A DNA stretch of 64,000 bases from Pirellulales bacterium. Its GTDB lineage: Bacteria; Planctomycetota; Planctomycetia; Pirellulales; JALHPA01. Positions 9,814 through 18,576 of this stretch are shown here, piece after piece. Position 1 is the first letter of the stretch; every line of letters begins with the position of its first letter. The position numbers and the translations under genes are program-made. The DNA lies in NCBI GenBank assembly GCA_033762255.1, contig JANRLT010000015.1, forward strand, positions 1 to 64,000, in the 5' to 3' direction. Under the pieces are notes generated by a model. The model saw nothing but the letters and a program-made list of their open reading frames with translations. It searched no databases and was not told the origin of the DNA.

Positions 9814-11139
9814 ATGAAACTGAAATTATTGCGACAACAGGGCCTGTGGGTCTGCCAGGCAGCAAGTGTGATGGCAGACCGTAAAACGGCAGTCCAAAAG
9901 GGGACGGCCTTGGTGGCTTGTTGGGGCGTGGCGTTGTTCATCGTCGCAGGTTCTTTATTTGCCCAGGATGCCCCCGCACCCGCGTCAGATCCGGCAGTGC
10001 CCGCCTCTGATCCGGCAGTGCCCGCGACGACCCCAGCTACGCCGACACCAACCACGCCCGCGGAAACGCCTGCGCCTGGCGCGGTTCCCACACCCCCCGC
10101 CGAGTCCCCCCCGCTAATTCAATCCAATTTTGGCGCGAATGAATTCACCAGTCAGGCCTCTTGGTCAATCCCCACGGCGGCCACGGCGCGGCGGCAGTTA
10201 ATGGAATATCTGGACCAAATCCAAGCGACCGCGCAGCAGCGAGATCAAGTATTGACCCTGTGGCCCGAGACGGAATCGGGGGCCTTGCAGCCTGGAGAGA
10301 TGCTTGACCGTTTGGCCGGCAGCCTGGCCGTGGTGGATCCCCGGGTGGCGGCCTTAGCGGATTTTTGCCGTCAACACCGGTCTGAGCGACTCTCCTGGAA
10401 CTTTGACTGGCTCAACGATAGCGCCACGCATCCATTTGTCTCCCGCAACCTGCGGGTCTATTTTGGCCGTTGGTTGACCCAAGAGCGCTATTACGAGGAA
10501 TCGCTGCTCATGTTGGAAAAACTGCAACCGACCGAGGTGCTGGATCCGATCTCGTTGTTGTTTTTTCAAAGTGTGAACTATCACACCCTGCTTTTCAAAA
10601 ACGAAGGCCTGCAGACCATTGCCAAACTTTTTCAGCGGGCCGAGGAACTGCCTAAGCGCTATCGCTACCTGGGCTTGAGTATGCAACTGGATTTGCAGGG
10701 TCTCAAGGAGGATTCATTAGACCACGTGTCGCGGCGGATGAGCGATATTCAGCGGCGGCTCGATTTTGGCCGATCCGGCAAAAAGGTCCAGGGGGAAGAG
10801 CGAAAAGTGATTGCCGCCTTGGATAAACTCATCGAAGAATTAGAGAAAGAGAAAAACGGCCAAGGTCAGGGACAAGGCCAGGGCCAGGGTCAAGGGCAGG
10901 GACAGGGATCGGGCCCGCCAAATGGCATACAATCCAGCGGCCCCGCCAGCGAGAGCCAGATCGCGCGTGGCAAGGGGAACGGCGATAACGCCCGTAAAAA
11001 TATCGGCAGCAAATCGGGCTGGGGAACGTTGCCAGCCAAGGAACGGGAAGAAGCCCTTCAGCAAATGGGGAAGGATTTTCCTTCGCATTACCGCGAAATT
11101 GTCGAGGAATACTTTCGCCGCCTGGCGGAGGCCGAATAA
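9814..11139 (+). CDS. Secreted or membrane-anchored Pro/Ala- and Gln/Gly-rich protein, function unknown
   Basis: A 441-residue protein from the ATG at 9814. An alternative ATG at 9871 would put the hydrophobic segment (TALVACWGVALFIVAGSLFA) closer to the N-terminus, which is more usual for a signal peptide. An Ala/Pro tract follows (about bases 9966-10110), with the unit DPAVPAS repeated. The middle is helical, possibly repeat-like, with no motif I can name. A run of about seven Gly-Gln dipeptides lies at about 10858-10910, and the C-terminus (ALQQMGKDFPSHYREIVEEYFRRLAE) resembles the tail seen in many planctomycete proteins next to DUF4175-like genes. It is 62 bases downstream of the SG-repeat gene on the same strand and probably co-transcribed with it. 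Confidence 0.82.
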   Translation: MKLKLLRQQGLWVCQAASVMADRKTAVQKGTALVACWGVALFIVAGSLFAQDAPAPASDPAVPASDPAVPATTPATPTPTTPAETPAPGAVPTPPAESPPLIQSNFGANEFTSQASWSIPTAATARRQLMEYLDQIQATAQQRDQVLTLWPETESGALQPGEMLDRLAGSLAVVDPRVAALADFCRQHRSERLSWNFDWLNDSATHPFVSRNLRVYFGRWLTQERYYEESLLMLEKLQPTEVLDPISLLFFQSVNYHTLLFKNEGLQTIAKLFQRAEELPKRYRYLGLSMQLDLQGLKEDSLDHVSRRMSDIQRRLDFGRSGKKVQGEERKVIAALDKLIEELEKEKNGQGQGQGQGQGQGQGQGSGPPNGIQSSGPASESQIARGKGNGDNARKNIGSKSGWGTLPAKEREEALQQMGKDFPSHYREIVEEYFRRLAEAE

Positions 11140-11379
11140 TCCCGCTCCGGATTTTCGCACTGCAAGGCGATTTTGCCTATAATGGACACAATGAGGCACC
11201 CAGGCTGGGCGGGATGCCAATACTCGGTGGTTCCGGTGAACTTGCCGGTAGGTGACTTGCCAGGCAGGGACCGATTGTATTAGGCGGTATCCCGGCCAAG
11301 GCAGCCTCCCCGGGGGCATTGAATGCTACCGGCGCGGCAGTTGCCAGTTTTTAATGTAAATTTCCCGCGGGAATTATCC

Positions 11380-12585
11380 ATGCAAGTATTTTGGGCCATC
11401 TTATCAGGCGTTTTATTGGCGGCTAGCGATGGGGATTGGACCGTTGCCACCATGGATGGCCAGAACATCCAGGGTAAAATAGGCAGCTTTTCCCCCACGG
11501 CCTTGGAGCTGACCACTCCCGCGGGTTCCACGGTTTCCATTCGCGCCAATCAGCTCAAGACGCTTACACCCCTGGTCGCTCCCGCTCCCTCCCTTACAAA
11601 GCCCGCGGTCTGGGTGGAGTTATTGGACCGCACGCGTTTGGCCGCACTCACCTTTGAGACCAAAGGCCAATTCGCGCAAGTTGAGTTACTGAATGGGGAA
11701 AAATTGGAGATTCCCCTCGCCGAATTGGCCACGGTTCAGTTTAGCGAAGAATTTAACCCCGATTTGCGCGCCAAGCAGGCGGAGGCCGCGGGGGATCAAA
11801 TTGGCGTGAAAAAGAAAGCCAGTGTGGATTATCTCGAAGGCGTTCTGGGGGACGTAACCCGGGACGCGGTCAATTTTAAACTGGATGGCGACAACATTCC
11901 CGTGAATCGCAATAAAATAGCCAATCTGATCTATGTTGCTAAAAATCCCCGGGAATTCGACGCGCCCTTCGGTTTATTAATCGACTCCATGGGTGCGGAA
12001 TATGCCGTGGCCAGATTGACACTCACCCCCGCAAAATTTCAAGTAACAACTTTAGCGGGCATCACGGTGGGGGTGCCGCGGGACACCGTGCGCAAGTGGG
12101 ACTTTAGCGGCGGCAAACAGCAGTATCTTAGTGAATTAACCCACGAGAGCATCGCCGTCACTCCTAATCCTCTCTTGTATAAGGCGGATGTGCCCAATTT
12201 GGCGTTATATTTTGCCCCGCGATTTGATCGAGGGCATTTTGGCGAAAAATTTTTATTAGAGGGGCAGGAGTATGCCAAGGGAATCGGTTTGTCCACCAAA
12301 ACCGAATTGATCTACAAACTTCCCCCCGGATACAAACGCCTGCAGGGACTGGTTGGCCTGGATGATGAAGTGGGGGATGAGGGGGAAGTATTATTCGTCA
12401 TTTTGGCCGATGGCAAAGAACTGCTCCGGCAAGTGGTCCGTGGCGCGGATAAGCCGCTAGGTGTGGATGTCAGTATTGCCAATGTGCGCAAGTTGACATT
12501 AATCGCCGATTATGGCGAAGGGGCTCCACTGGCGTTGGACCTGGGGGATAAACTGAATTTTGTCGACGCGCGTTTGATAAAGTAA
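11380..12585 (+). CDS. NPCBM-like secreted protein
   Basis: A 401-residue protein. The ATG at 11380 gives a short signal-like segment (MQVFWAILSGVLLAAS); the TTG at 11323 would add residues that do not look like a leader. Several LTTPAGSTVSI and GEKLEIPLAELATVQF segments look like repeated small beta domains, common in planctomycete proteins. The C-terminal 150 residues match the NPCBM (novel putative carbohydrate-binding module) pattern: GQEYAKGIGLSTKTEL, a YKRLQGLVGLDDEVG strand-turn and a final LTLIADYGEG strand, which in that family precede a carbohydrate-binding face. Likely envelope or exported carbohydrate binding; not proven. It ends the co-directional cluster before the protease trio. 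Confidence 0.8.
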   Translation: MQVFWAILSGVLLAASDGDWTVATMDGQNIQGKIGSFSPTALELTTPAGSTVSIRANQLKTLTPLVAPAPSLTKPAVWVELLDRTRLAALTFETKGQFAQVELLNGEKLEIPLAELATVQFSEEFNPDLRAKQAEAAGDQIGVKKKASVDYLEGVLGDVTRDAVNFKLDGDNIPVNRNKIANLIYVAKNPREFDAPFGLLIDSMGAEYAVARLTLTPAKFQVTTLAGITVGVPRDTVRKWDFSGGKQQYLSELTHESIAVTPNPLLYKADVPNLALYFAPRFDRGHFGEKFLLEGQEYAKGIGLSTKTELIYKLPPGYKRLQGLVGLDDEVGDEGEVLFVILADGKELLRQVVRGADKPLGVDVSIANVRKLTLIADYGEGAPLALDLGDKLNFVDARLIK

Positions 12586-12687
12586 CACTTGATTTTCCCC
12601 GCCGATATCCGCCGCCGCGGTGGATGTCCCAATTCGTGAGGCTGCTTTTACCCCCGCGATCATTTCCCTTCCTTTTGAAAGCTGGCT

Positions 12688-14718
12688 ATGACAAAGATTC
12701 TTATATCCGGGATGACGCGCCGAAAAATCGCGGTCACAAGCGGGTTATTGTTGGCCGGGTTCATTTGGGGTGGGGGATGGTTTGCTCCGACACATTCTCC
12801 CGCCGCCGAACTCGATCCCGCCGTCGCCCAGCTAGAAGCCGCGCGCATCGCCGCCGTGAATAAGGCGCAGCCCAGCGTGGTGGCCGTCTTTGCCAAAGGG
12901 GGCGAAGGGGGTGGCTCTGGCGTGGTCATAACGCCCGACGGCTACGCCCTGACCAACTTTCACGTGGCCAAACCCTGTGGCAACTTCATGAAATGCGGAC
13001 TCCCCGATGGCAAGTTATATGACGCGGTCATCGTGGGAATTGATCCCGTGGGGGATGTCGCGCTGATTAAGCTGCATGGGCGGGAGGATTTTCCCGTGGC
13101 GGAAATGGCCGACAGCGACCAGGTGCAGGTGGGGGACTGGTGCTTTGCCATGGGAAATCCGTTTTTGTTTGCGACCGATTTTACGCCGACCATTTCCTAT
13201 GGCGTGATCTCGGGGACGCATCGCTATCAGTATCCGGCGGGGACGCTCTTGGAGTATGCCGACTGCCTACAGACCGATGCCGCGATCAATCCCGGCAACT
13301 CCGGCGGGCCCCTCTTTGACGCCGCCGGACGGCTCATTGGCATCAACGGGCGCGGCTCTTTTGAAAAACGCGGACGCGTAAATGTGGGCGTGGGTTACGC
13401 GATTTCCATCAATCAAATCAAAAAATTCCTGGGGGCATTGCGTAGCGGGAGAATTTTAGACCATGCGACCATGGGGGCTCAACTCAGCACGTCCGACACC
13501 GGCAAAGTGGTGGTAACAAATATACTGGAGGAATCGGACGCGTTTCGGCGGGGATTACGCCCCGATGACGAAGTTTTATCGTTCGCGGGCAAGCCCGTGA
13601 AAACCGTCAACGGTTTTAAAAACATCCTGGGGACCATTCCCCGGGATTGGAGGGTGCCGCTCACTTTTCGCCGCGAAAATGAGGAATTTAGCATTTTAGT
13701 TCGCCTGCGCGGCGTCCATCGCGAGGACGAATTGGCGGCGATCATGGCCGGCGAAGGGGAAGAAAAGCCTCCCGGCAAAAGGCCGGATGGACCCCCGCCA
13801 GAGAAAAAACCGGCGATCCCCGGTTTGCCCCTGGAAAAATTGTTTGGCAAGGAAAAAGAAGATGGTCCCCCGGCGGAGCTAAAAAAGCAGTTTGAGGCAC
13901 GCACCGGTTATGCCAACTATTTTTTTAACAAGCTGGAACAAGACCGCCTGTGGCGGCAATTGAATCAACTGGGGGACTTTAAGGATTTATCCGGCACCTG
14001 GAAGCTATCCGGCGAGGTTGGACCCCGCGCCCCGTTTGAATTCGAACTCGGCCCGCAATCGGCCAAGGCGACGCTGCCGGTCGGAGATACCGAAATCGAT
14101 GTGACGGGTGGTTTGGCCGAGGCGCTGAATCCCCCCGGCAGCGGCGGACTGTTGGCCGCGCTGCACCTGTGGAAAAAATACGTCGTGGGGGGACCGGCTA
14201 AATTTGGCAAGTTGGTTTACCTGGGCCAGTTGCCCTTGGCCAATCGACCGGACCTATGCGATGTGCTGGTCGGCACCACCGACGAGGTGGATATCCGCTT
14301 TTACTTTGATCCGCAAAGCCATTTGCTGACCGCCCTCGAGTTATTCACCGATGAAGCCAACGATCCCTGCGAGGTGTACTTTGATGGTTATCAAGAAATC
14401 GAAGGACGCCAGTGGCCGCGGCAGTTGACTGTGCAGTACGGCGACCGGACGTTTGGCGTGTTTCCCCTGACAAAAGTCGTGGCGGAATCCGCACTCAAAA
14501 AACCTGATGAAAAAGCCGCGGCCGCGCCCGCCACTGCCGGTGCGGCAGCGGAAAACGCCGCCACCATGAAAGATCCTCCCGCCGCTGATTCAGCGGAACC
14601 CGCGACCACAGAGGAAAAAACTACTCCGGCCGATTCCACCCCCGAAAAGCCCGCCGCCGACCCCTTTGGCGATTCTGCTCCCAGCGAAAAAACTCCCCCC
14701 ACGGAACCGGGCAAATAG
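12688..14718 (+). CDS. S1C (HtrA/DegP-like) serine protease with PDZ and C-terminal extension
   Basis: A 676-residue secreted protein. The catalytic triad is intact: His92 in TNFHV, Asp123 in GDVALIKL, and Ser205 in NPGNSGGPL. A hydrophobic leader (TSGLLLAGFIWGGGW) precedes the protease domain (about 50-235). A PDZ domain follows (about 245-345, VVVTNILEESDAFRRGLRPDD). Residues about 345-400 are a charged Pro/Lys/Glu linker, and a beta-rich domain fills about 410-605 (FYFDPQSHLLTALELFTDEA), loosely like LolA-type lipoprotein carriers; the tail is Ala/Glu/Pro-rich. HtrA-family proteins degrade misfolded envelope proteins. It is the first of three adjacent trypsin-fold genes and the only one with a working triad. 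A TTG-like in-frame start exists only at the second Met; the ATG at 12688 is kept. Regulation is not visible. Confidence 0.93.
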   Translation: MTKILISGMTRRKIAVTSGLLLAGFIWGGGWFAPTHSPAAELDPAVAQLEAARIAAVNKAQPSVVAVFAKGGEGGGSGVVITPDGYALTNFHVAKPCGNFMKCGLPDGKLYDAVIVGIDPVGDVALIKLHGREDFPVAEMADSDQVQVGDWCFAMGNPFLFATDFTPTISYGVISGTHRYQYPAGTLLEYADCLQTDAAINPGNSGGPLFDAAGRLIGINGRGSFEKRGRVNVGVGYAISINQIKKFLGALRSGRILDHATMGAQLSTSDTGKVVVTNILEESDAFRRGLRPDDEVLSFAGKPVKTVNGFKNILGTIPRDWRVPLTFRRENEEFSILVRLRGVHREDELAAIMAGEGEEKPPGKRPDGPPPEKKPAIPGLPLEKLFGKEKEDGPPAELKKQFEARTGYANYFFNKLEQDRLWRQLNQLGDFKDLSGTWKLSGEVGPRAPFEFELGPQSAKATLPVGDTEIDVTGGLAEALNPPGSGGLLAALHLWKKYVVGGPAKFGKLVYLGQLPLANRPDLCDVLVGTTDEVDIRFYFDPQSHLLTALELFTDEANDPCEVYFDGYQEIEGRQWPRQLTVQYGDRTFGVFPLTKVVAESALKKPDEKAAAAPATAGAAAENAATMKDPPAADSAEPATTEEKTTPADSTPEKPAADPFGDSAPSEKTPPTEPGK

Positions 14719-14797
14719 CCGCTTTCCCGGATATCACGCGTGATGGCCCGTAAGGCACGTTTCCAACTTGAGTTCCCTTTATTCATTAACATTATCC

Positions 14798-15880
14798 ATG
14801 TCCTCCCGACTTTATTTTTGCCTTGCCGGGCGACACCTGGCGGTTTTGATTTTGGCCGCGCTTTGGGCGGGGTCAGCGCTGGATTGCCCGGGGGGGACAA
14901 ATTTGCCCCAGATTATTCGCGACGCGCAGGCCAAGCAAGTCAAGTTATACGGGGCGGGTGGGTTTCGCGGGTTAGAATCCTACCAGTCTGGTTTTTTAAT
15001 TTCGCCGGCGGGGCATATCTTGACGGCGTACAGTTATGTTTTGGATGCGGACTATATCACGGCCACCCTGGACGACGGGCGCAAGTTTGAAGCCAAGTTG
15101 TTGGGGGCCGATCCCAAATTGGAAGTCGCGGTGCTAAAAATCGAAGCCCCCGACAAAGAACTACCTTTTTATGATTTGACCCAGGTGGCCACGGCCGTTC
15201 CCGGGACGCGGGTGCTGGCGTTTAGCAATTTGTACGGCGTGGCCACTGGCGACGAACCGGTCAGCGTGCAGCGGGGCGTGGTTTCCTCCTCCACAAATTT
15301 AGAAGCCCGCCGCGGCGGCTATGACACCTTGTATAACGGTCCGGTCTATGTACTGGACGCCATGACCAACAATCCCGGAGCCGCGGGGGGAGCGCTCGTT
15401 AACTTGCGGGGCGAACTGCTGGGCATGCTGGGCAAAGAACTGCGCAACGCCCGCAATAACATCTGGCTAAACTACGCGGTCCCGATTTCCGCGCTAACCG
15501 AGGCGATCGAACGAATCAAATCCGGCAAAGCGCCCCCCGTGGGTAATGACCGGCCCAACCGCAAATTGCCCAACCCGCTCACGCTAAAGGCTTTGGGGAT
15601 TGTGCTGGTCCCGAATGTCTTGGAACGCACGCCGCCGTTTATTGACGAGGTGCAATCCGGTTCACCCGCGGCGCGGGCGGGTCTGATGGCTGATGATCTG
15701 ATCTTGTTTGTGGATGAACAATTGGTGCAGTCATGCCAGGCGCTCAATCGCTTGCTCGAGCGGATCGAACTGGAAACCCCGGTTAAGGTCATCATCATGC
15801 GTGAACGGATGCAGGTTCAGGAATTATTGGAAGTCACGTTGCAAGTGACCGCCGAACCTGCCGCCGCGGCCAACCCCTAG
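14798..15880 (+). CDS. Trypsin-fold pseudoprotease with PDZ (all three triad residues replaced)
   Basis: A 360-residue secreted protein (leader LAVLILAALWAGSALDCP). It aligns by eye to the S1C protease upstream: the usual TNFHV position reads TAYSYV (His to Ser79), GDVAL reads KLEVAV (Asp to Glu109), and NPGNSGGP reads NPGAAGGA (Ser to Ala196). The fold-defining glycines and the strand pattern remain, so the domain is probably folded but not a peptidase. One PDZ domain lies at about 270-350 (IDEVQSGSPAARAGLMADD). The reading frame is complete and the substitutions are conservative in size, which argues for a maintained role, such as substrate binding or regulation of a neighbour, and against random decay. 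The gap to the preceding gene is 79 bases. The start at 14798 (ATG) is preferred to TTG at 14768. Confidence 0.88.
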   Translation: MSSRLYFCLAGRHLAVLILAALWAGSALDCPGGTNLPQIIRDAQAKQVKLYGAGGFRGLESYQSGFLISPAGHILTAYSYVLDADYITATLDDGRKFEAKLLGADPKLEVAVLKIEAPDKELPFYDLTQVATAVPGTRVLAFSNLYGVATGDEPVSVQRGVVSSSTNLEARRGGYDTLYNGPVYVLDAMTNNPGAAGGALVNLRGELLGMLGKELRNARNNIWLNYAVPISALTEAIERIKSGKAPPVGNDRPNRKLPNPLTLKALGIVLVPNVLERTPPFIDEVQSGSPAARAGLMADDLILFVDEQLVQSCQALNRLLERIELETPVKVIIMRERMQVQELLEVTLQVTAEPAAAANP

Positions 15881-15943
15881 GGTTGCGATTGATCGGGGTT
15901 GTTGTGCTTTTCACCCTACAAAATTTTACCAACGGCTGATCGT

Positions 15944-17986
15944 ATGTTTTGCGTGTTTGGGAATTGGCGAACTTGGTTGTTACTTGCCGCCGCGCTGTTG
16001 GTTGGCCCCGCTGTCGGCCGTTCCCAAGAATCGCCCCCCGGCGTCGATCCGTACGAAGCCGCCATCCAGGCCGCCGCTGAAAGCGTGGCTCCCCTGCTGG
16101 TGCGCATCGAGACACTCGGCGGATTTGAAAAAGTGGGTGACACCTTGATCGGGTCGGGGCCTACGACGGGTCTGGTGGTCAGCGCCGAAGGGCACATTCT
16201 TTCCAGCGCGTTCAACTTTGCCCAAAAGCCCGCGCAAATCCTGGTGTATCTGCCTGATAATACCCGTTATCCCGCGCAGTTGGTCGCCACGGATCATGGA
16301 CATAACGTCGTTTTGCTAAAGATCGAAACCGATCGCCAGTTGCCGCTTCCCTCGGCCGCTCCGGCGGCGGAGATTGCCGTGGGACAAACGGCGATCGCCG
16401 TGGGGCGGGCCTTTGACGGCGATAAGCCAAACCTCTCTGTTGGCGTGGTAAGCGCGGTAAATCGTATTTGGGGCCGCGCCATCCAGACCGATGCCAAAAT
16501 CTCCCCCAACAATTACGGCGGTCCGCTGATTGATCTGCGCGGCAGGGTGTTGGGCATACTTACACCGCTTAGCTTGACCCCCGGGGCGGATGACGCCGGT
16601 GTCGAATTGTACGATTCCGGGATTGGTTTTGCCGTTCCGCTGGCTTCCCTCGAGCGCGTCCTGCCGCGACTGAAAAAAGGGGAAGACCTGTATCCGGGGC
16701 TAATGGGTATCAGCCTCAAGGGGGGAGACCTGTATGGCACTCCCGCGGTGATCTCCGCGGTGCAGCCCAACACTCCCGCGTATGCGGCGGGATTTAAGGC
16801 GGGGGACACCGTGGTAATGATCAATGAAAAGCCGATCACCCGCCAGGCCGAGTTAAAGCATGCCCTGGGGCCGTTTTTTGCCGGGGATACCGTCACCGTC
16901 ACGGTGAAGCGTGGAAAAAAGGAGACTCTGGAGCGGCAGATTAAGCTGATCGCCAAATTGGCCAAATACCAACACCCCTTTTTGGGGATCTTGCCGTTAC
17001 GGGCCGCTGATCAGGAAAATGTAAAGGAAAAAGAGGACGCGGCGGACAATGAAAACAAACCGGCAAGCTCCAACGAAGGTGGCTTGGTGGTGCGGTCCGT
17101 GTATCCCGATTCCCCCGCCGCCAAAGGAGGCGTGCAACCGGGGGACGTGGTCATTTACGCGGATGAAAAGCCCATTGAGGAACGCGCGGCCTTGGCGGAT
17201 TATTTAAATTCCCTGACAGTCGCGGACAAAGTCACACTGCGCGTGCGTCGCGCCGGGGGAGAGCATACCATCGCCTGCACCCTGGACAAACTGCCCGAAA
17301 CCGTTCCGCTGGATTTACCCCCCGCGCGCCAGCCAGCGACGCCCCCCGCCGGAGATCCCCCCCGCACCGGCTTGATCACCTTTAAACTGCCCGAAATCGC
17401 CAATGAATGTGTCGCCTACGTTCCAGAAAGTTATCAAGCCAACGTGCCGCACGGTTTGGTGATCTGGCTGCATCCCGCTGGCGCTTATAAAAACGAGGAA
17501 TTAGCCGCCCAATGGAAGGATCTCTGCTCCAAATATGACCTGATATTGGTTGCTCCCAAAAGCGCTGATGTGACACGCTGGCAAAAAAGCGAGTTGGAGT
17601 TCATTCGCAAGGCAGCGGACGACATCATGGCCAAATATAATATCGACCGCCCGCGGATCACCGCCATCGGCCAGGATGGCGGGGGAGCCATGGCGGCACT
17701 CTTGGCGGCGCAGCATCGCGCACTGGTGCGGGGTGTGGTGTTGATCAACTCCCTGCTGCCCAACGGCATCAAAATTCCCGAAAATGACCCTAATTATCGC
17801 CTTGCCATGGTATTGGCGGGGCCGGGATTGGGAAAGACCGGCGAAAAATATCAGGAACTGGTAAAAAAACTGCGTGACATGAATTATCCCGTCAGCGTGC
17901 TCAATCAAGGGGAAGTCGGGCGTCCCCTGACGGAACGCGAACTACTGGAGGTGATTCGCTGGCAAGATTGTTTGGATCGATTGTAA
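15944..17986 (+). CDS. Trypsin-fold pseudoprotease, two PDZ domains and an alpha/beta-hydrolase domain with no nucleophile Ser
   Basis: A 680-residue secreted protein; the ATG at 15944 is followed by a signal peptide (WLLLAAALLVGPAVGRSQ). The trypsin fold lies at about 40-235; the triad positions read Phe90 (for His, in ILSSAFNFA), Asn121 (for Asp, in GHNVVLLKI) and Tyr191 (for Ser, in SPNNYGGPL). Two PDZ domains follow (about 255-345, with AYAAGFKAGDTVVMI, and 385-460, with AAKGGVQPGDVVIYA), then a Pro linker and an alpha/beta-hydrolase domain of the esterase/PHB-depolymerase type (WLHPAG near 508, and IGQDGGGAMAAL). The usual G-x-S-x-G nucleophile elbow reads G-Q-D-G-G, placing Asp578 at the nucleophile. 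The whole protein therefore looks non-catalytic. It follows the previous gene after 63 bases. Confidence 0.88.
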   Translation: MFCVFGNWRTWLLLAAALLVGPAVGRSQESPPGVDPYEAAIQAAAESVAPLLVRIETLGGFEKVGDTLIGSGPTTGLVVSAEGHILSSAFNFAQKPAQILVYLPDNTRYPAQLVATDHGHNVVLLKIETDRQLPLPSAAPAAEIAVGQTAIAVGRAFDGDKPNLSVGVVSAVNRIWGRAIQTDAKISPNNYGGPLIDLRGRVLGILTPLSLTPGADDAGVELYDSGIGFAVPLASLERVLPRLKKGEDLYPGLMGISLKGGDLYGTPAVISAVQPNTPAYAAGFKAGDTVVMINEKPITRQAELKHALGPFFAGDTVTVTVKRGKKETLERQIKLIAKLAKYQHPFLGILPLRAADQENVKEKEDAADNENKPASSNEGGLVVRSVYPDSPAAKGGVQPGDVVIYADEKPIEERAALADYLNSLTVADKVTLRVRRAGGEHTIACTLDKLPETVPLDLPPARQPATPPAGDPPRTGLITFKLPEIANECVAYVPESYQANVPHGLVIWLHPAGAYKNEELAAQWKDLCSKYDLILVAPKSADVTRWQKSELEFIRKAADDIMAKYNIDRPRITAIGQDGGGAMAALLAAQHRALVRGVVLINSLLPNGIKIPENDPNYRLAMVLAGPGLGKTGEKYQELVKKLRDMNYPVSVLNQGEVGRPLTERELLEVIRWQDCLDRL

Positions 17987-18126
17987 TTTTTTCCAGGGAC
18001 GCCATTCAACCGGCATCCAGGATTCCATTATTCGGGGGTAAATTGCCGTCTCGACGCCCGTTCTTTTTTTACCCTTGGTAAACCAGTTCCACGATTGAAA
18101 CTTACCGGTGGTATTGCCCGGACGCC

Positions 18127-18435
18127 ATGCCTTTTATGTTATCTCGACAACAAAGCCTGGGCTGGTTGGCGGCGGGGCTATTGTTGGCGGCGGGGGTGCT
18201 GGCCTGGAACCCCTGGGGTGGGGGCCATACCGAACATGCTGCTTATTCGCTGGTGCGGATGGGAGTTTTGGTGGGAATCTTATGGCTGGCGTGGCCAGAC
18301 CTGCGGCGGCTCAATCCTTGGATGGTGGGGTTGGGCATGGGGGCGGGGTTGAGCCTGATTCTGTGGCCAAAGGTCTTTCCCGTGCTGGCGGTCCTCTTGG
18401 TGGCGGTTTATTTTTTGCGGCCCCGCTCGGCATAA
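18127..18435 (+). CDS. Small membrane protein, unknown
   Basis: A 102-residue, very hydrophobic protein with three or four predicted helices (LGWLAAGLLLAAGVLAW, AYSLVRMGVLVGILWLAW, MVGLGMGAGLSLILW, VFPVLAVLLVAVYFL). The ATG at 18127 has another in-frame ATG nine bases on. No family is recognised. It lies 141 bases after the pseudoprotease gene and 142 bases before dnaJ on the same strand. The sequence has no charged catalytic residues to suggest an enzyme, so a structural or accessory role in the membrane is the only reasonable guess. Confidence 0.7.
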   Translation: MPFMLSRQQSLGWLAAGLLLAAGVLAWNPWGGGHTEHAAYSLVRMGVLVGILWLAWPDLRRLNPWMVGLGMGAGLSLILWPKVFPVLAVLLVAVYFLRPRSA

Positions 18436-18454
18436 GGGCCTTTCCGCAGCCCGA

Positions 18455-18482
18455 TTGTGGCACACGCAGGATTTGCTAAAAT
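18455..18482 (+). promoter_or_regulatory. Possible promoter before dnaJ
   Basis: TTGTGG (18455-18460) and TAAAAT (18477-18482) are separated by 16 bases and lie about 95 bases upstream of the dnaJ ATG. Both inverted repeats described next would then be in the 5' untranslated region. Box matches are moderate. Confidence 0.3.
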
Positions 18483-18492
18483 TATATATTCA

Positions 18493-18567
18493 CCGCCGCG
18501 TGGCGGAAAATCTTCCGTAAAAAACGGCAGTCAGCAAACTAATCCCAACTCTCCGCCCCGGGGCGGA
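18493..18567 (+). repeat. Twin inverted repeats before dnaJ
   Basis: CCGCC-GCGT-GGCGG at 18493-18506 and the perfect 16-base palindrome TCCGCCCCGGGGCGGA at 18552-18567 share the pattern CCGCC-N4-GGCGGAA, and each is followed by CTT within a few bases. The second ends nine bases before the dnaJ start, so it could occlude the ribosome site. Neither resembles the CIRCE element of heat-shock genes. Operator or RNA hairpin are both possible. Confidence 0.6.
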
Positions 18568-18576
18568 ATTCTTGGC

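Noticed and set aside
12624-12863. 79-residue ORF at the start of the S1C protease
   Set aside because: It overlaps the signal peptide of the protease in another frame and is rich in Arg and Ser from shifted codons.
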